This document shows, in pieces, positions 1 to 10,307 of a stretch of 64,000 nucleotides of DNA. A model generated the notes under the pieces. That model made no database searches. It saw nothing but the letters and a program-made list of their open reading frames with translations, and was not told where the DNA came from. Each line of letters starts with the position of its first letter. Within the stretch, counting starts at the first letter, position 1. The DNA comes from Elymus sibiricus (lineage: Eukaryota > Streptophyta > Magnoliopsida > Poales > Poaceae). The position numbers were made by a program, and so were the translations under genes. Location: positions 193,992,195 through 194,056,194 of the forward strand of contig CM077664.1 in the NCBI GenBank assembly GCA_039707655.1. The letters run 5' to 3'.

Positions 1-1231
1 ACAAGGCCGGCCCTCAGGACCCCTTCCAGCTGCCGCGAGTCGATCAGGGTGCTGGCCCCGCCGCCGGCGGCGCGCGCATGCCTTTCGGCCTGAGGAACGC
101 CGGCGCCTCCTTCTAGAGGCTGGCGCCCCACGAGCCCCCTGATCCTCGCGAGCCCCCTGGTCCCGGAGGAGTGAGCTTCCGCGGCACACCTAACCAGGCG
201 ATCAGACGACTCCCAACACAGCTCTGCCAGGTGCATCCGAGCGTCACCTCGCGCGGCCCAAGTTCCTTCTCGCCGCGCCTTCCGCACCTTCGCTCCCGAG
301 ATCCTTCCGCCAAGGTGATTTGTTTTAACGCGACTGAGGGCAACCCACGGGCTGCACCAACCTCAAGCTGACCCGTGCCGGACACGGCAGCCTCGCCGCT
401 CTCCTTTTTGGTTGTGTAATGAATTTTGCTGATTATGCTCTGATGAGTTTATGTTGCCTGCTTATTTGCGTGTTGGGTACGATGCCGTCTCGAGAGCGCC
501 ACACGCTCGCGACCCCTCTCCTGACCGTTCCAGGAGTGCCGCTCCCCCCATTATGAGATTTGTCGACGTGCAGTTGTCTCAGGAAGCGAGCCGCTCGGGA
601 ACCTCGCGGGCAGCCTCTGGCGAGCTGGCCCGCGGCGATCGCCTAATCAGAAGGTCACGCAAGACGAAGACTTCGAAGGCTGAACCTCGCGAGGAGCGCC
701 TCGTGAGCCGCATGCACTCCTCATGAGCTGTGGCTCGGCCGACACCGCTTTCCGCCAAAAGCTAAGTCCGACCCCCTCGCAAGACGCCCTCACCGTCACC
801 CAAGCTCTCTCCCCTCGCGATCTCGCTGAGCGCTGGCATTTTTCTTTTGCGTAAGCCGCTTGCACACCAAAGGGGGGCTCCTTGAGCATCACGCCTCAGG
901 AGCCCTCACTAGCTCCCGGTGCCCCTCACCTCCTGGCCCTGTCCCGGCATCGCGACCGGACATACCAACGACGGCTGAGGCCTGCTCGGGGGCTGGGTCC
1001 CGACGGCGTAGAGCGCTGAGGCAAACAAGAAAGAAAAAACCGGCCTCACGAGAAGACTTAGGGAGGGAACGAATATGTTCCATATCGGAAAAGCTTAAAT
1101 TAAAACATAAAAGCTATTGTTATCACACCCCCACGGGGCTACATCGATCCAGTGCAGGAGAATAAAAAGAAGAAAGAGGCCTAGGCGGGGCGCCGTCACC
1201 CCCAAGACTCCAACATGGACACCGCGCGCGC
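1..1231 (+). other. GC-rich internal segment of Tat-like element G, no gene recognised
   Basis: This stretch lies upstream of the antisense B3 ORF and the 3' LTR of the same plus-strand element. I see no integrase, RNase H or reverse transcriptase motif in any frame; the open frames are short and result from high GC. It contains many CTCGCGAG- and CCTCATGAG-like short palindromes, which also occur in the adjoining LTR, so it belongs to the same element. It could be the long spacer found between pol and the antisense ORF in Tat-like elements, or a deletion derivative. The window starts inside it, so the element's coding capacity cannot be judged. Confidence 0.5.
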
Positions 1232-1897
1232 CTAGTCGGAGTCCTCGTCCTCGCTCTTGACGTGGGGGGAGCTGTCGTCGCTTCCGCTTGCGTCGGAGGG
1301 GGCGCCACCGCTGTCGCTGTTGTTCTCGCTGGAGGAGCCACTGTAGCTGCCATCCTCGCTCTCCGCGCAGCACTCCAGGCGGCTACCGGAGATCCCGAAG
1401 ATCTTCACGAAGAGCGTGGTGGCCCCGTCGTACTTGAATTGGAGGACCTGCCCCCGCTTTAGGCCGCGGGTGAGGGCGAACGACTTCCACCCCTGCTTCA
1501 AGAACATGAAACCCGAGGGGGTGAACTCCGTCGCCACCGAGGAGGGGCCGTTGCAGCAGCCATCGGCCTGCACCCACAGGCCCAAGGGCGTGCGGTCCGC
1601 CATCGCCTCCGCAAAGGAGTCTGGGAGCCAGAGCCAGGTGCAGGGCCGGCGATGCATGTTCACTATGAACTCATGAGCCGCCTCCGCCGAATGACTCCCA
1701 GCCTGGGGAGGTAGGGCGGTCGCCCCGCCACGGCCACCTCGGCCGCGCGCGCCGCGCCCTCCGCGCCCGCGGGCGGCACCCCTTCCACGGCCACTGGGAC
1801 CAGCGCCGGCAGCCGCTGGGGAGCGCCCGCGCCCCCTGGGCGGAACCTTGGGTGCGGCAGTAGAAGCACGGGCACGCCCTCTTCCCCTCGCCATCAC
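1232..1897 (-). CDS. B3 DNA-binding-domain protein, antisense ORF of Tat-like element G
   Basis: The ORF encodes 221 residues. Residues 4-58 are an RGG/GRGR-rich basic region, residues about 75-170 match the plant B3 fold (EFIVNMHR, then LPDSFAEAMA, a GW...FA segment and a closing VLQFKY...FVKIFG), and residues 178-221 are a Ser/Asp/Glu-rich acidic tail. B3 domains bind DNA in the nucleus, and the basic-B3-acidic layout would suit a nuclear chromatin or transcription protein. It is encoded opposite to the element, ending about 360 bp before the polypurine tract and 3' LTR. That is the place and orientation of the antisense extra ORFs described for Tat-clade Gypsy elements. The frame is intact. 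The start used is the first ATG-ATG pair; starting at the second changes nothing important. It could be a captured host B3 gene now carried by the element. Domain call is confident; function is inferred. Confidence 0.72.
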   Translation of the reverse strand: MMARGRGRARASTAAPKVPPRGRGRSPAAAGAGPSGRGRGAARGRGGRGARGRGGRGGATALPPQAGSHSAEAAHEFIVNMHRRPCTWLWLPDSFAEAMADRTPLGLWVQADGCCNGPSSVATEFTPSGFMFLKQGWKSFALTRGLKRGQVLQFKYDGATTLFVKIFGISGSRLECCAESEDGSYSGSSSENNSDSGGAPSDASGSDDSSPHVKSEDEDSD

Positions 1898-2257
1898 TGC
1901 GGCGGCTCTGGCAAGACGAGGAAGGAAAGGTTGGTGGAAGAGGAAGATGGGTGGAGGACTTCGGCTCTTCTCTTCCCCTCTTTATGCTTGGCGCGGGACT
2001 CCTCTCGCCGCTCCGCCTTCTTCAGCCTCGGAAATCGAAGCAGCAGCAATGCGCGAAGGAAGGCAATGATGGTCTCGCGTCGCGCGCGACAGGCTTTATG
2101 TCAGCGCGGGCAGTGACCGAGGCATCGTGGGAGAAGTGGGGGTGTCCCCCATCACGTCGTGCACCACGCGTCGCGCCTGGCCCGTAGGCGGTTAGGGCCC
2201 GCGCCGTTTCGCCCCCTTTGTACGCGGGAACGTGCGCGCCACGGGCCCGGGGGCTAC
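1898..2257 (-). promoter_or_regulatory. Leader of the antisense B3 ORF and polypurine tract of element G
   Basis: Between the B3 start codon and the LTR there is no ORF. On the minus strand it has weak TATA-like CATAAAG motifs near 2094 and 1984 and a pyrimidine/purine-mixed GC-rich leader, consistent with an antisense promoter. On the plus strand the last bases, GCCCGGGGGCTAC at 2245-2257, form the polypurine-type tract that sits directly before TGTCGGGC, the LTR start. Confidence 0.45.
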
Positions 2258-3029
2258 TGTCGGGCCCGTGGACCCCAGGGTATCCTGGCCCGTCTGCCTT
2301 TGGCATAGGGCGCAACGCCTGGCGTAGGCCCAGCAGGCCGCCACCATCAATGCAAGCACCTCACCAAGACCCCTCATGAGGCCTCGGCCTCACAAGGACC
2401 CCTCCTCAGGGAGCGGGCAAGCGAGACTCAGCACCTTCACCAACAGCCTTGCGAGGCCCTCCCGCGAGGCAGCCTCCCGAGGTGCCCTCCAGAGGCACCC
2501 TCCTGGAGGCGCTCAAGACAAGGGATGTTCGGCTCAGCCGCGCGGTCTCATGACCATCACGTCGGTGACGAGCGCGGCGACGAACGGCGACAGAGGCTGT
2601 GCCAGCAGGCGCGGATGAAGAGGGTTTCCCCTTTTATGCTAAGGGAGCAAGGCCAGCAGTCCACTTCCCAAAGCAGCCCCAAAGGTTGCCCGATCGGCGA
2701 AAGAAAACCAAGACGGCGGGCGCGCCAGGCGAAGGTCATCACCGAGCCCACCGACGCATCATGGATCATGCTTTTGCAGGCGAAGACTGCCTTATTCAAG
2801 ATAGCCTGAGCGCCTGTCCCCTTTCAAAACCCGCCAAGTGTGGCAACCCTTCCCGCCTAAGTTTTGAGGGGGAAGAGGACCAAGGCAGGTATAAATGGAC
2901 AGTGTTGCCATTGTGGTAGGGAGATCCGATCCAGTCAACTACTTCCTCTCCTACCTTGTACGCGAGAACACCTTCTTGCTCATGACAATCAAAACCAAGC
3001 AGGAGTAGGGTTTTACACCACAAGGTGGC
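2258..3029 (+). repeat. 3' LTR of element G, truncated
   Basis: The LTR starts TGTCGGGCCCGTGG right after the polypurine tract. Read on the minus strand, the far end near 2985-3025 contains GTAAAACCCTAC-TCCTGC-like sequence, a block also present in the LTRs of elements F and E, so the LTR continues past 2970. It breaks off near 3029, where sequence switches to the RNase H frame of element F. The true LTR terminus is missing, so about 770 bp is a minimum length. Confidence 0.7.
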
Positions 3030-3460
3030 CCGTGTTTCAACTTCCGGCTTGCCAGGAATACACCGTATACCAGCTTCTGCCAATGCGGATGCCGCTGCTT
3101 GGACTCTGTTAAAACTTCACTGATATAATACACCGGGCGCTGAACTGGGTACTCTTTGCCTGCTTCCTTGTGCTCCACGACAACTGCCACACTAACAGCT
3201 TTGTTGTTAGCTGCAATATATAACAGCATTGGCTCCTTCTTCTGAGGGGTAGCGAGGATGGGCGGCTCAGACAACTGCTTCTTGAGAGACTCAAAAGCCT
3301 GATCTGTAGCATCGCTCCAAACAAAATCGTCTGACTTTCGGAGCAACTGGTAAATTGGAATTGCCTTCTCCCCGAGCCGGCTTATGAACCGGCTCAATGC
3401 CGCAACTCGCCCGGCTAGCTTCTGGACGGCATTGAGATTTGCCGGCCTGGCCAGGGTCAT
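3030..3460 (-). pseudogene. RNase H region of element F, truncated
   Basis: After the RT thumb/connection (ANLNAVQKLAGRVAALSRFI, then the FVWSDATDQAFESLKKQL segment) the frame enters a Gypsy RNase H: PMLLYIAANNKAVSVAVVVE, PVYYISEVLTE and HWQKLVYGVFLASRKLKH. The RNase H would remove the RNA strand during reverse transcription. Homology stops after RKLKH, where the frame runs into sequence of the neighbouring LTR of G. More than half of the RNase H and all of the integrase are missing. The overlap with the RT frame at 3457-3460 reflects a frameshift. Confidence 0.85.
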
Positions 3461-4236
3461 GATTGCCTTGATCTTCTCTGGATTGGCTTCAATTCCGCGT
3501 CAGAAACTAGGAATCCTAGTAATTTTCCTGCAGGAACACCGAAGACACACTTCTCCGGGTTGAGCTTCATCTGGTAAACTCGAAGATTATCAAACGCCTC
3601 CTTGAGATCATCCAATAAGGTTTCCTTTTTCTGAGATTTCACCACGATGTCATCAACATAAGCATGAACATTACGCCCAATCTGCTTGTGGAAACAATTT
3701 TTGACACAACGATGAAAAGTCACCTGTGCGCATTTCAGACCAAACGGCATGGACGTATAGCAGAAAGCTCCAAAAGGTGTAATGAAAGCTGTCTTTTCCT
3801 GGCCCTCCTGCTTCATCTTGATCTGATGATAACCAGAATAAGCATCCAGAAAACATAAAGACTCACAACCCGCCATGGCATCAATGATCTGGTCAATATG
3901 GGGCAGAGCGAAAGGATCACTAGGACAAGCTTTATTCAGGTCCGTGTAATCAACACACATTCGCCAAGTCCCATTTTTCTTCAGAACAAGAACCGGGTTA
4001 GCCAGCTATTCTGGATGAAAAACCTCTACAATAAGCCTGGCCGCTAGGAGCCGAGCCACTTCTTCGCCAATAGCTTTCCGCCTTTCATCATTAAAATGAC
4101 AGAGATACTGACGAATAGGTTTAAACTTAGGATCCACATTAAGGGAGTGATCAGCGAGTTCTCTCGGTACACCTGGCATGTCAGAAGGTTTCCATGCAAA
4201 AATGTCCCGATTCTCACGGATGAACTCGATGAGCAC
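3457..4236 (-). pseudogene. Reverse transcriptase of element F, frameshifted
   Basis: Two frames together make a Ty3/Gypsy RT. The first (4236-4006) has IFAWKPSDMPGVPRELADHS, the usual start of Tat RT. The second (3960-3457) has CVDYTDLNKACPSDPFALP, the SLCFLDAYSGYHQI motif, the FITPFGAFCYTSMPFGLK motif and the catalytic YVDD box followed by LNPEKCVFGV. The two parts are separated by a stop near 4006 (AGCTATTCTGGATGAA region), and another frameshift follows near 3490. The catalytic aspartates are present, but the broken frame implies no active enzyme. Confidence 0.9.
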
Positions 4237-4242
4237 ATTTTC

Positions 4243-4941
4243 CTATTTTGAATCCATATTCGCTCCGATGGTAAACTGCTCAGAAGAATTACCAGGGGTG
4301 AAATCCACTTGCTTGGTGTCTCTGGCCGACTTGAACTTGAACAGAGGGTCAGACTCAATCGTTGGCTTCTTCAGAGAGGTTCTGTCAGCCGGGTCAACAT
4401 TGTCCTTGTAGTACTTCAGCTCTTCGGCTGCACACGCCGACTCAGCATAAGCTGCATCTCCTTCCTTGCACTCCAGTGCAACTCTCCGGTTGCCCTCAAC
4501 AGTAATGGTGCCCTTTGGACCCGGCATTTTTAATTTCAGATAAACATAGCACGGCCGCGCCATGAACCACGTGTAAGCCGGCCTTCCGAAGAGGGCATGA
4601 TAGGGGCTTTTAAGCTTCACCACTTCAAAAGACAAGAACTCCGAGCGGTAATTAAATTCGTCGCCGAAGGCCACCTCCAGAGAAATCCTGCCAATGGGAT
4701 AAGCTGACTTGCCGGGAACGATGCCATGAAAAACTGTAGTTGAAGGGGTGAGCTGTTTCTCTGACAAGTTCATCCGTCTGAAAGTATCATAGTAAAGGAT
4801 ATTGATGCTGCTGCCGCCATCCATGAGCACTTTTGTCAATGTATACCCGCCAACTTGTGGCGCCACCACCAAGGCCAGATGGCCGGGGTGGTCAATAAAC
4901 TCCGGATGATTCGCCCGACTCCAAGTGACCGGGTGCTCCAA
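4243..4941 (-). pseudogene. Retropepsin-type aspartic protease of element F
   Basis: The 232-codon frame contains the retropepsin core KVLMDGGSSINILYYDTF, where the D-G-G variant of the DTG/DSG active site is usual for Tat-like elements. It also has the FHGIVPG and FGRPAYTWFMARPCYVYLKL segments that follow it, ending in the conserved LKMPGPKGTITVEGN. The protease would process the Gag-Pol polyprotein in the virus-like particle. It joins gag upstream and RT downstream only through frame breaks, so it is a fragment of one original polyprotein. Confidence 0.88.
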
Positions 4942-5019
4942 CTAAGTGGGCTGCTCTCCGCTGAACCTTTCGATCATGCTTGCAGGTACTGGTGGGAAAA
5001 ACATGATACTGACCACTGT

Positions 5020-7593
5020 TCAACTGCTTCGGATTACTCTGGAATCCGGACTGACCACCTTGATTCTGATTTTCTTGGTTGCGCTGATTATTTCCTCCAG
5101 TATTGCCAGCCCCCTGAAACCCAGCATTGTGACCGTGGTTCCCCTGGAACCCGGGGCCTGTGAAGGGCCCTTGTGAGCCGGCTCCCTAAAAGCAGGCTCC
5201 CTGATTGCCGGGTCCGGGGTTGCCAGGGTGTCCTCCGGTGCCGCCTCCATTGTGATGATTCTGGAATACTCGCTTGGAGAACTCTTGCATAATATAACAG
5301 TTTTCCCATGAATGGGTAGACGGCTTACCATTAAAACTGTGTTTGGGACATGGACACTTGAGAGCCTCTTCAAAGCGATGGGGGCAATTACCAGAAAAAG
5401 GCTTCCTGGATCCGTTATTCTATCGCTGATTATTCCCACCCGTATTGGTATTTTCCACCAGATCAGAGCTTCCCTCGTAATTCTTACGCTTGTTGCTGCT
5501 ATTTGCTTGCCCTTTACCATTGTTCTGCTGGTGACCCTTGCCACCGTTTTTCTTGCCCTTGCCTGATTTCTCGTCATCAGATGTTGGATCCTTGGTGCTA
5601 TCTGACTCGGCATACCGAGTTAAAACATCCATGAGATCGCCCGTGTCTTGAACTTTTCACTTGAGCCGCCCGAGCTTCTGAACCAAGGGCTGGAACTTAC
5701 AAGTTCGTTCCAAGACAAGCACTGCCTGCTGCATTGTGATACTATCTGAAGAATGGATGACCTCTGCATCCCGGCGAGACCAATGATGTGTCGACTCATC
5801 CTTGCGCTGAACACAATGTTCAAGATCGACAATTGTGGACAGACACTTTCAAGTCCCTTGGAAATTCTTGATGAAGCGCTCCTTCAACTCCTGCCAGGTG
5901 TTAATGGAATTTACCGGCAAGTTTTTCAACCAAGTACGTGCTAGCCCTTCCAACATGATAGGCAGATAATGCGCGCAGACCACCTCACTAGCCTCCATCA
6001 GATCCATAGCTAACTCATAACTTTCTATCCATTCAGCGGGCTCCAGATCAGCTGTGTAATTAGGCACCTTGCAAGGACCCTTGAAATCCGGCGGCATCCG
6101 TGCATCTCGCAACGCTGGGACTAAACAGGGAGTTCCAACTATCCGGCTTGACAAACCACCTGAACAGGCAGCTGTTGGGGTTGCGGTGGGAGGGTTTTGC
6201 GCCGTGGGCTGATTGTACACTGCACGTGCGTTTTCCTCTTCCAATGCTCGTAGAGCCCGAGCGGTGTCAACAATCTCTTGGGCATTAGGGATCCTGGGCT
6301 GTTGCTGATTAGTGAGTGGTTGTGCACCCCTCCTGCGCTGCTCACTACTGGAAACGGCCGGCGACTCAGGACATTGGCTCCTAGTGCGGCTCTGGTGAGG
6401 AGTTGAGTGAAGCCGGTGCTGGCTATAAGAATAGTTTGCCTGCTGCGTCACTACTGTTTTGAGCATCTCAATGGCGTTCCTAGCTTCTACCTGAGCCGGA
6501 CCATCTCCTTCAATCGGAATTGCTGCCAAGTTATGAGTCGCCGCTAGTACATTGTCCACTGGGTTGGAATAGTGTCCAATTGGGGTCTGGAATCGGTGAG
6601 GCGGCAACTGCTGCTGTGGAATTGGCGTCTGATGCTAAGCCGTCTCCCCCCGCTGAGCCGGCTGCCGCGGCGGTGGCCCTCCTGGGGACACAACACCAGC
6701 CCCCGGGTTTACCGGAGCCTGTGGATCATTCGGTTTAGTAAACAGCTGAGTTGGCTCAATGTGGGCCGGAAGCCGGCTTTGGTGCCGCCTCCGATGGACG
6801 AACTCAGACTCGGCTTGTCGGCGGCTTAGGTAGAGAGCCTCCTCCTCCAAGCGCTTTGTCTCCTCGGCAAGCCGTGCTTGTGTTTCCGCCATGCGGGCAT
6901 TTTCTGCATTGACATCCTCTTGGATCTTGGTCAACTGCTCGCGGCACTTCATGATCTCTGCGTTGCATGCCGCCGCGTTTTCCGCAGTCACCGGCTCTGC
7001 TAGTAGAGTCGCCAAAGTATTCATCATCTCCGCGAGCGCCTGTGCCCCGGTCCTTTGTGAGCTGGCGGCGGCTGCGCCAGCTCCTCCAGAGCCGGCGATG
7101 GTGAGATTCTGCCCGTCCGCTGGATCCACCGGGTCACGAAGGGGAGGTGGATCTTGCCTGCCTACCATGTAAACCGCAGCGAACCGAAGCGGCTTGAGGG
7201 TTTCAGGAAAAACTTCATCAGTGCATCCTCCGAGCCTCCCGTCATACAGTGGACGGATTGACTCGGTTTCCCCCATCGATGACTCACCATCAGATTGGAT
7301 GAGCGTCTCGTCTCCAGACAGCGAATTTTCTGACAAAGTCACCCCCTGGGTGAAGCCCACGAAGGCATGCGTCTGGCCGACTCTCGGCGGGCCGGGTTTT
7401 GCCTGGGGGGGACTGGCGCGCCGGCCGACTCAGTGTTGGTAACGGCATCCCACCCGACGGCTGACTCGCCAACAACGTCGAAGAAGACATGGATCTTGCC
7501 GAAGGGGACCTGGTACCCGTACTCGATTGAGTCAGCCTCGGGGCCCCAGCTTGAGCCGTCGATGTAGAGCTTTCCGCGGCGGCTCTTCGTCAT
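5020..7593 (-). pseudogene. gag of element F, several frameshifts
   Basis: The capsid gene is spread over several frames. The N-terminal part (7593-7339) begins MTKSRRGKLYIDGSSWGPEA. A long coiled-coil-rich section follows (7360-6635; NAENARMAETQARLAEETKR). The retrotransposon gag domain is in 6607-5849, with AEWIESYELAMDLMEASEVV and the WQELKERFIKNFQGT end. The C-terminal 5832-5020 part is Gly/Asn/Gln-rich and basic, suited to RNA binding. There is at least one stop or shift at each junction. The first ATG used here is the one opening the MTKSRRG block; translation could also start earlier, just after the PBS. Confidence 0.75.
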
Positions 7594-7660
7594 CTGGTCG
7601 ATCGCGTACTTCCCGAACCCTGGGAGGGCTCCCGCTAAGAACTCAACTCCACCATGCGTA

Positions 7661-7679
7661 GGCCCCACGGTGGGCGCCA
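7661..7679 (-). other. Primer-binding site of element F
   Basis: On the minus strand the sequence two bases after the LTR end reads TGGCGCCCACCGTGGGGCC, a tRNA 3'-end complement of the TGGCGCC type common in Tat/Athila elements. Confidence 0.75.
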
Positions 7680-7681
7680 AC

Positions 7682-8222
7682 TGTGATGGTTTTGACATGG
7701 CAGATGTCCTTGTGAAAGGACTTAGTGATGAGGCCATCGCACGAAGGTGGAAGCTTAACGGGGTTGATCGGGAACGAGAAGACACGAGTTTACCCAGGTT
7801 CGGTCCCTCATGACGGAGGTAAAAGCCTACGTCCTGCTTGATTGTATTGCTTTAGATCTCGATTACAAAGGTGCGGATTCACTAACCTAACTCTCGAGAG
7901 ATTGCAACTTAGTCTTTCTACCCTAGGCGCTCCCCTTTATATAACAAGTTGAGCCCTAGGTTTACATGAGAGTCCGGGTCGAAACCTTAACCCGTATCCT
8001 ACTCTTATTCTAATTATCTTGCTCTCCAAGGTAATCTTCCTTGTCTTATCTTTCCTTCTTAAGCCGTCCCACACACTGAGCCGCCCTTTTCACCAGGCCT
8101 CCATCAAGCCGGCCCGTTATGTATCTTCAAGGCCCAGCAGCGAGATAACCCATTGCGCCTTATAGCTCTATGGCTGGGTCATTCTCCTGCCGGGTCTCCA
8201 ATGCTGGGAAATATCCCCAACA
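7682..8222 (-). repeat. 5' LTR of element F (541 bp)
   Basis: On the minus strand it starts TGTTGGGGATATTTCCCAGC and ends CCATCACA, giving TG...CA termini. Read on the plus strand, positions 7789-7840 hold the block TTTACCCAGGTTCGG ... GGAGGTAAAAGCCTACGTCC, also present in the LTR of element E. The partner LTR is missing, so neither TSD nor age can be read. Confidence 0.85.
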
Positions 8223-8255
8223 GACGCCGACCTCACGGGCCCACAGAGAGTGTCA

Positions 8256-8760
8256 CACACGAGTGAGTGTCCTAGGACTACCACCGCGTGCATGTGGCCT
8301 AAAGAGGTGTTGTGTGATGTTTGAATACCCAATGCACAATTTTGATGTGGCACATGCTTCGCAAACCGGAAACTCACACAGAGGTTCACGACGTGTGGAC
8401 CTCCTCACTTCGATTCGGTGCGAGGGACTCATTTGTACGCACGCACTCAAACTTTGATCTGGAATCTCACCATGATCCACACCGTATATACACGGGCCAA
8501 GATGAATCCACACCTTTGGTCAAATGCCTCTCGCTGTCGGTGAAAACTGATAACCTTCGCGGGCTAACGAATGGGCACAAAGCTGATAACCGCACGAGGG
8601 AGTGTCCGAGGACCACCAATAATGCATGCATGTGGCCCGAACATGTATGTATATATGAAGGGTTGTGTAATGTTTTAAATAACCAATTAACGACTTTGAT
8701 GTGGCACCCGCCTCACAAAACGGTCAATCCCAAATGGAGGCTCACGATTCGTAGTGTATT
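8256..8760 (+). repeat. Pair of diverged ~150 bp direct repeats
   Basis: Copy one (about 8263-8405) and copy two (about 8602-8755) share the ordered blocks GAGTGTCC-AGGAC-ACCA, GCATGTGGCC, GTTGTGT-ATGTTT, TTTGATGTGGCAC and ACGATTCG/ACGACGTG. A shorter third piece may be present at 8860-8880 (AGTGTCGTGTTAAAATTTGA). The spacing is about 340 bp. The unit is not a known element to me. Confidence 0.55.
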
Positions 8761-8766
8761 GCCGGA

Positions 8767-8792
8767 CCCCCCCCCCCCCACACACACACACA
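8767..8792 (+). repeat. Poly-C / (CA)n microsatellite
   Basis: A run of 13 C is followed directly by a CA repeat. Confidence 0.9.
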
Positions 8793-9399
8793 GACACCGC
8801 ACCACCATAGCCACTTCGAGGCATGTCAAACTTTTTCTGCACTGAACATGTGACCAAAGGAGTGTCGTGTTAAAATTTGAAAAAAAATCAGAGATCATTC
8901 GGCTGTTTTTATACATTGATTGATTTCCTAGGGATTTAATGTGCATAAATCAAATTTGAGCTACATGCACACGTGATAGTGAACCAAAATGGATTGAAAA
9001 ATCATATGTGTGTCCCTGGGTGCATGTTTATTCCCCGTGAAATTTGAAACATTGAGAATCTTGATTTTTAAAATCCAGTAAATCCAAAACTTAGTTGAAA
9101 TTCATGAAACTTATCGTGGTGTCATATGGACACCAATAGACTATGATATTGTATTTTTTTGTCAAATTTGAGACAAGTTTTGATATAATCTTCTTACAAA
9201 CAGGAGATTATTAATAATTGGCAACCAATATCGCAAACGAATTATTTATTCGAACTGTGGGCATTAGACCAACAATGTACGTGCCATGCTTTGGTTAAGC
9301 AATAAAGCGGCAGAATTAATCGTCAAAAAAGAAAAACAATATACGTGCTGCCACGCGTCCCGTGTGCCGTGCGAGCAGGCGTGAGTTGACGGGACTCAT

Positions 9400-9539
9400 G
9401 CAAGCAGTCCACCGCGCAGGCACACCGGGAGGCGTGCGCGTGTTCGCTGTGCAGTGTCATCGGGAGGCGTGCTATTAGCTGTGTGAAATGATGGTAGGCA
9501 TGCCAGCAATCCGCTGCGCAGGCTCACCGGGAGGCGAGC
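9400..9539 (+). repeat. 38-bp direct repeat, two copies, period ~102 bp
   Basis: GCAAGCAGTCCACCGCGCAG at 9400 recurs as GCCAGCAATCCGCTGCGCAG at 9502, each followed by GC(A/T)CACCGGGAGGCG. A partial third copy (CATCGGGAGGCGTGC) lies between them. The region up to 9700 is GC-rich and lies upstream of the F-box pseudogene. Confidence 0.6.
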
Positions 9540-10307
9540 CAGCCCTTTGACCGCCGCCCGCCTCGCTCCCACTGCTCCATATTAATGGCGCGCCCGAGCC
9601 GCTGGTCGTAATATGCAGCCACACCCCCCATCCACAGTGGTCACCGCCGTCGGGAGTGTATGAGGATGCCGCCGAAGCGCACCATCGGAGGGAGTGGCGA
9701 TGCCGGGGCTTGTGGAGCACCCGTGCAACGCGTGAAGCTGGGCACAAAGGTTATCGTCGCCGCTGACGAGGTCTCGCGTGGGCAGCATCGCGACCTTGAC
9801 GTCGTCGCCGCTGTCGTGCCTCGCTAGCCGGAGGCGGAGGTCCACATCAACTCCGGCAACGACTCCGACTCCGACGGAAAACCGAGTAGTCATCTATACC
9901 CATTTTTGCGGCAAATATATCATGTGTTTTCTCTGGTTACTCCTTCCCCCCTCCCCCCTTCATTTTTTTGGAATTGAAATCCTATGGTTATGTTCTCTCA
10001 GTCCATGAAATCAGAGTAAGATTTGTTAGATCTGTATAGTGTATTGATTGTTTGAATGGTAACCATCTAGGGTTAGTGATTAATTGTTTGTTCTGTACAA
10101 ATGATTTTTGCTAATAATCCGACAAGGGTTAGCGTTCATGCTAATAATTCGTAGCCAGATCTTGAGAATTGATTTTGAATGTCCTACATATATGTTTGTA
10201 CCATTTTTTTGTTCCAGATATTGAGAATTGATTTTGAATGTCCTACATATATGTTTGTGCCAATTGTTTTCCCCAGATTGGTATGTACACTGATGAGGCT
10301 CTAGCCA
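9540..10307 (+). other. Upstream region of the F-box pseudogene, possible 5' UTR with intron
   Basis: GC-rich coding-like sequence (about 9600-9890) changes to a T-rich stretch ending in GTTTTCCCCAG at 10266-10276, a good splice acceptor shortly before the F-box frame. This fits a non-coding first exon and an intron. Inside the T-rich part, TTGAGAATTGATTTTGAATG and the following TCCTACATATATGTTTGT occur twice (from 10162 and from 10221), a 59-bp tandem duplication. Confidence 0.4.
10162..10262 (+). repeat. 59-bp-period tandem duplication
   Basis: Two nearly identical units start at 10162 and 10221 in the putative leader intron of the F-box pseudogene. The shared part is about 38 bp with no mismatch seen. 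Confidence 0.85.

Larger units (their letters stand above)
3030..8222 (-). mobile_element. Tat-like Ty3/Gypsy retrotransposon F, 3' truncated
   Basis: A minus-strand Gypsy element, read right to left: LTR (8222-7682), PBS (7679-7661), gag, aspartic protease, reverse transcriptase and the start of RNase H. It stops abruptly near 3030, so integrase, polypurine tract and 3' LTR are gone. The protease DGGSS motif and the long LTR-proximal gag are typical of the Tat/Athila branch. Every coding module carries frameshifts or stops. The junction with the LTR of G has no visible TSD, which suggests deletion or illegitimate recombination. Confidence 0.85.
8223..9400. other. AT-rich intergenic stretch with diverged direct repeats
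   Basis: No ORF is convincing here. It is the left part of a gene-like island between the LTR of F and the CACTA end. It holds the two long diverged repeats listed separately, a C/CA microsatellite and then about 600 bp of plain AT-rich DNA without recognisable structure. Confidence 0.5.

Noticed and set aside
2796..3083. 95-codon minus-strand frame
   Set aside because: It crosses the junction between the LTR of G and the RNase H of F, so it is a chance fusion of non-homologous sequences.
9100..9340. Possible MITE in AT-rich DNA upstream of the F-box locus
   Set aside because: I could not find matching terminal inverted repeats or a TA/TTA duplication.
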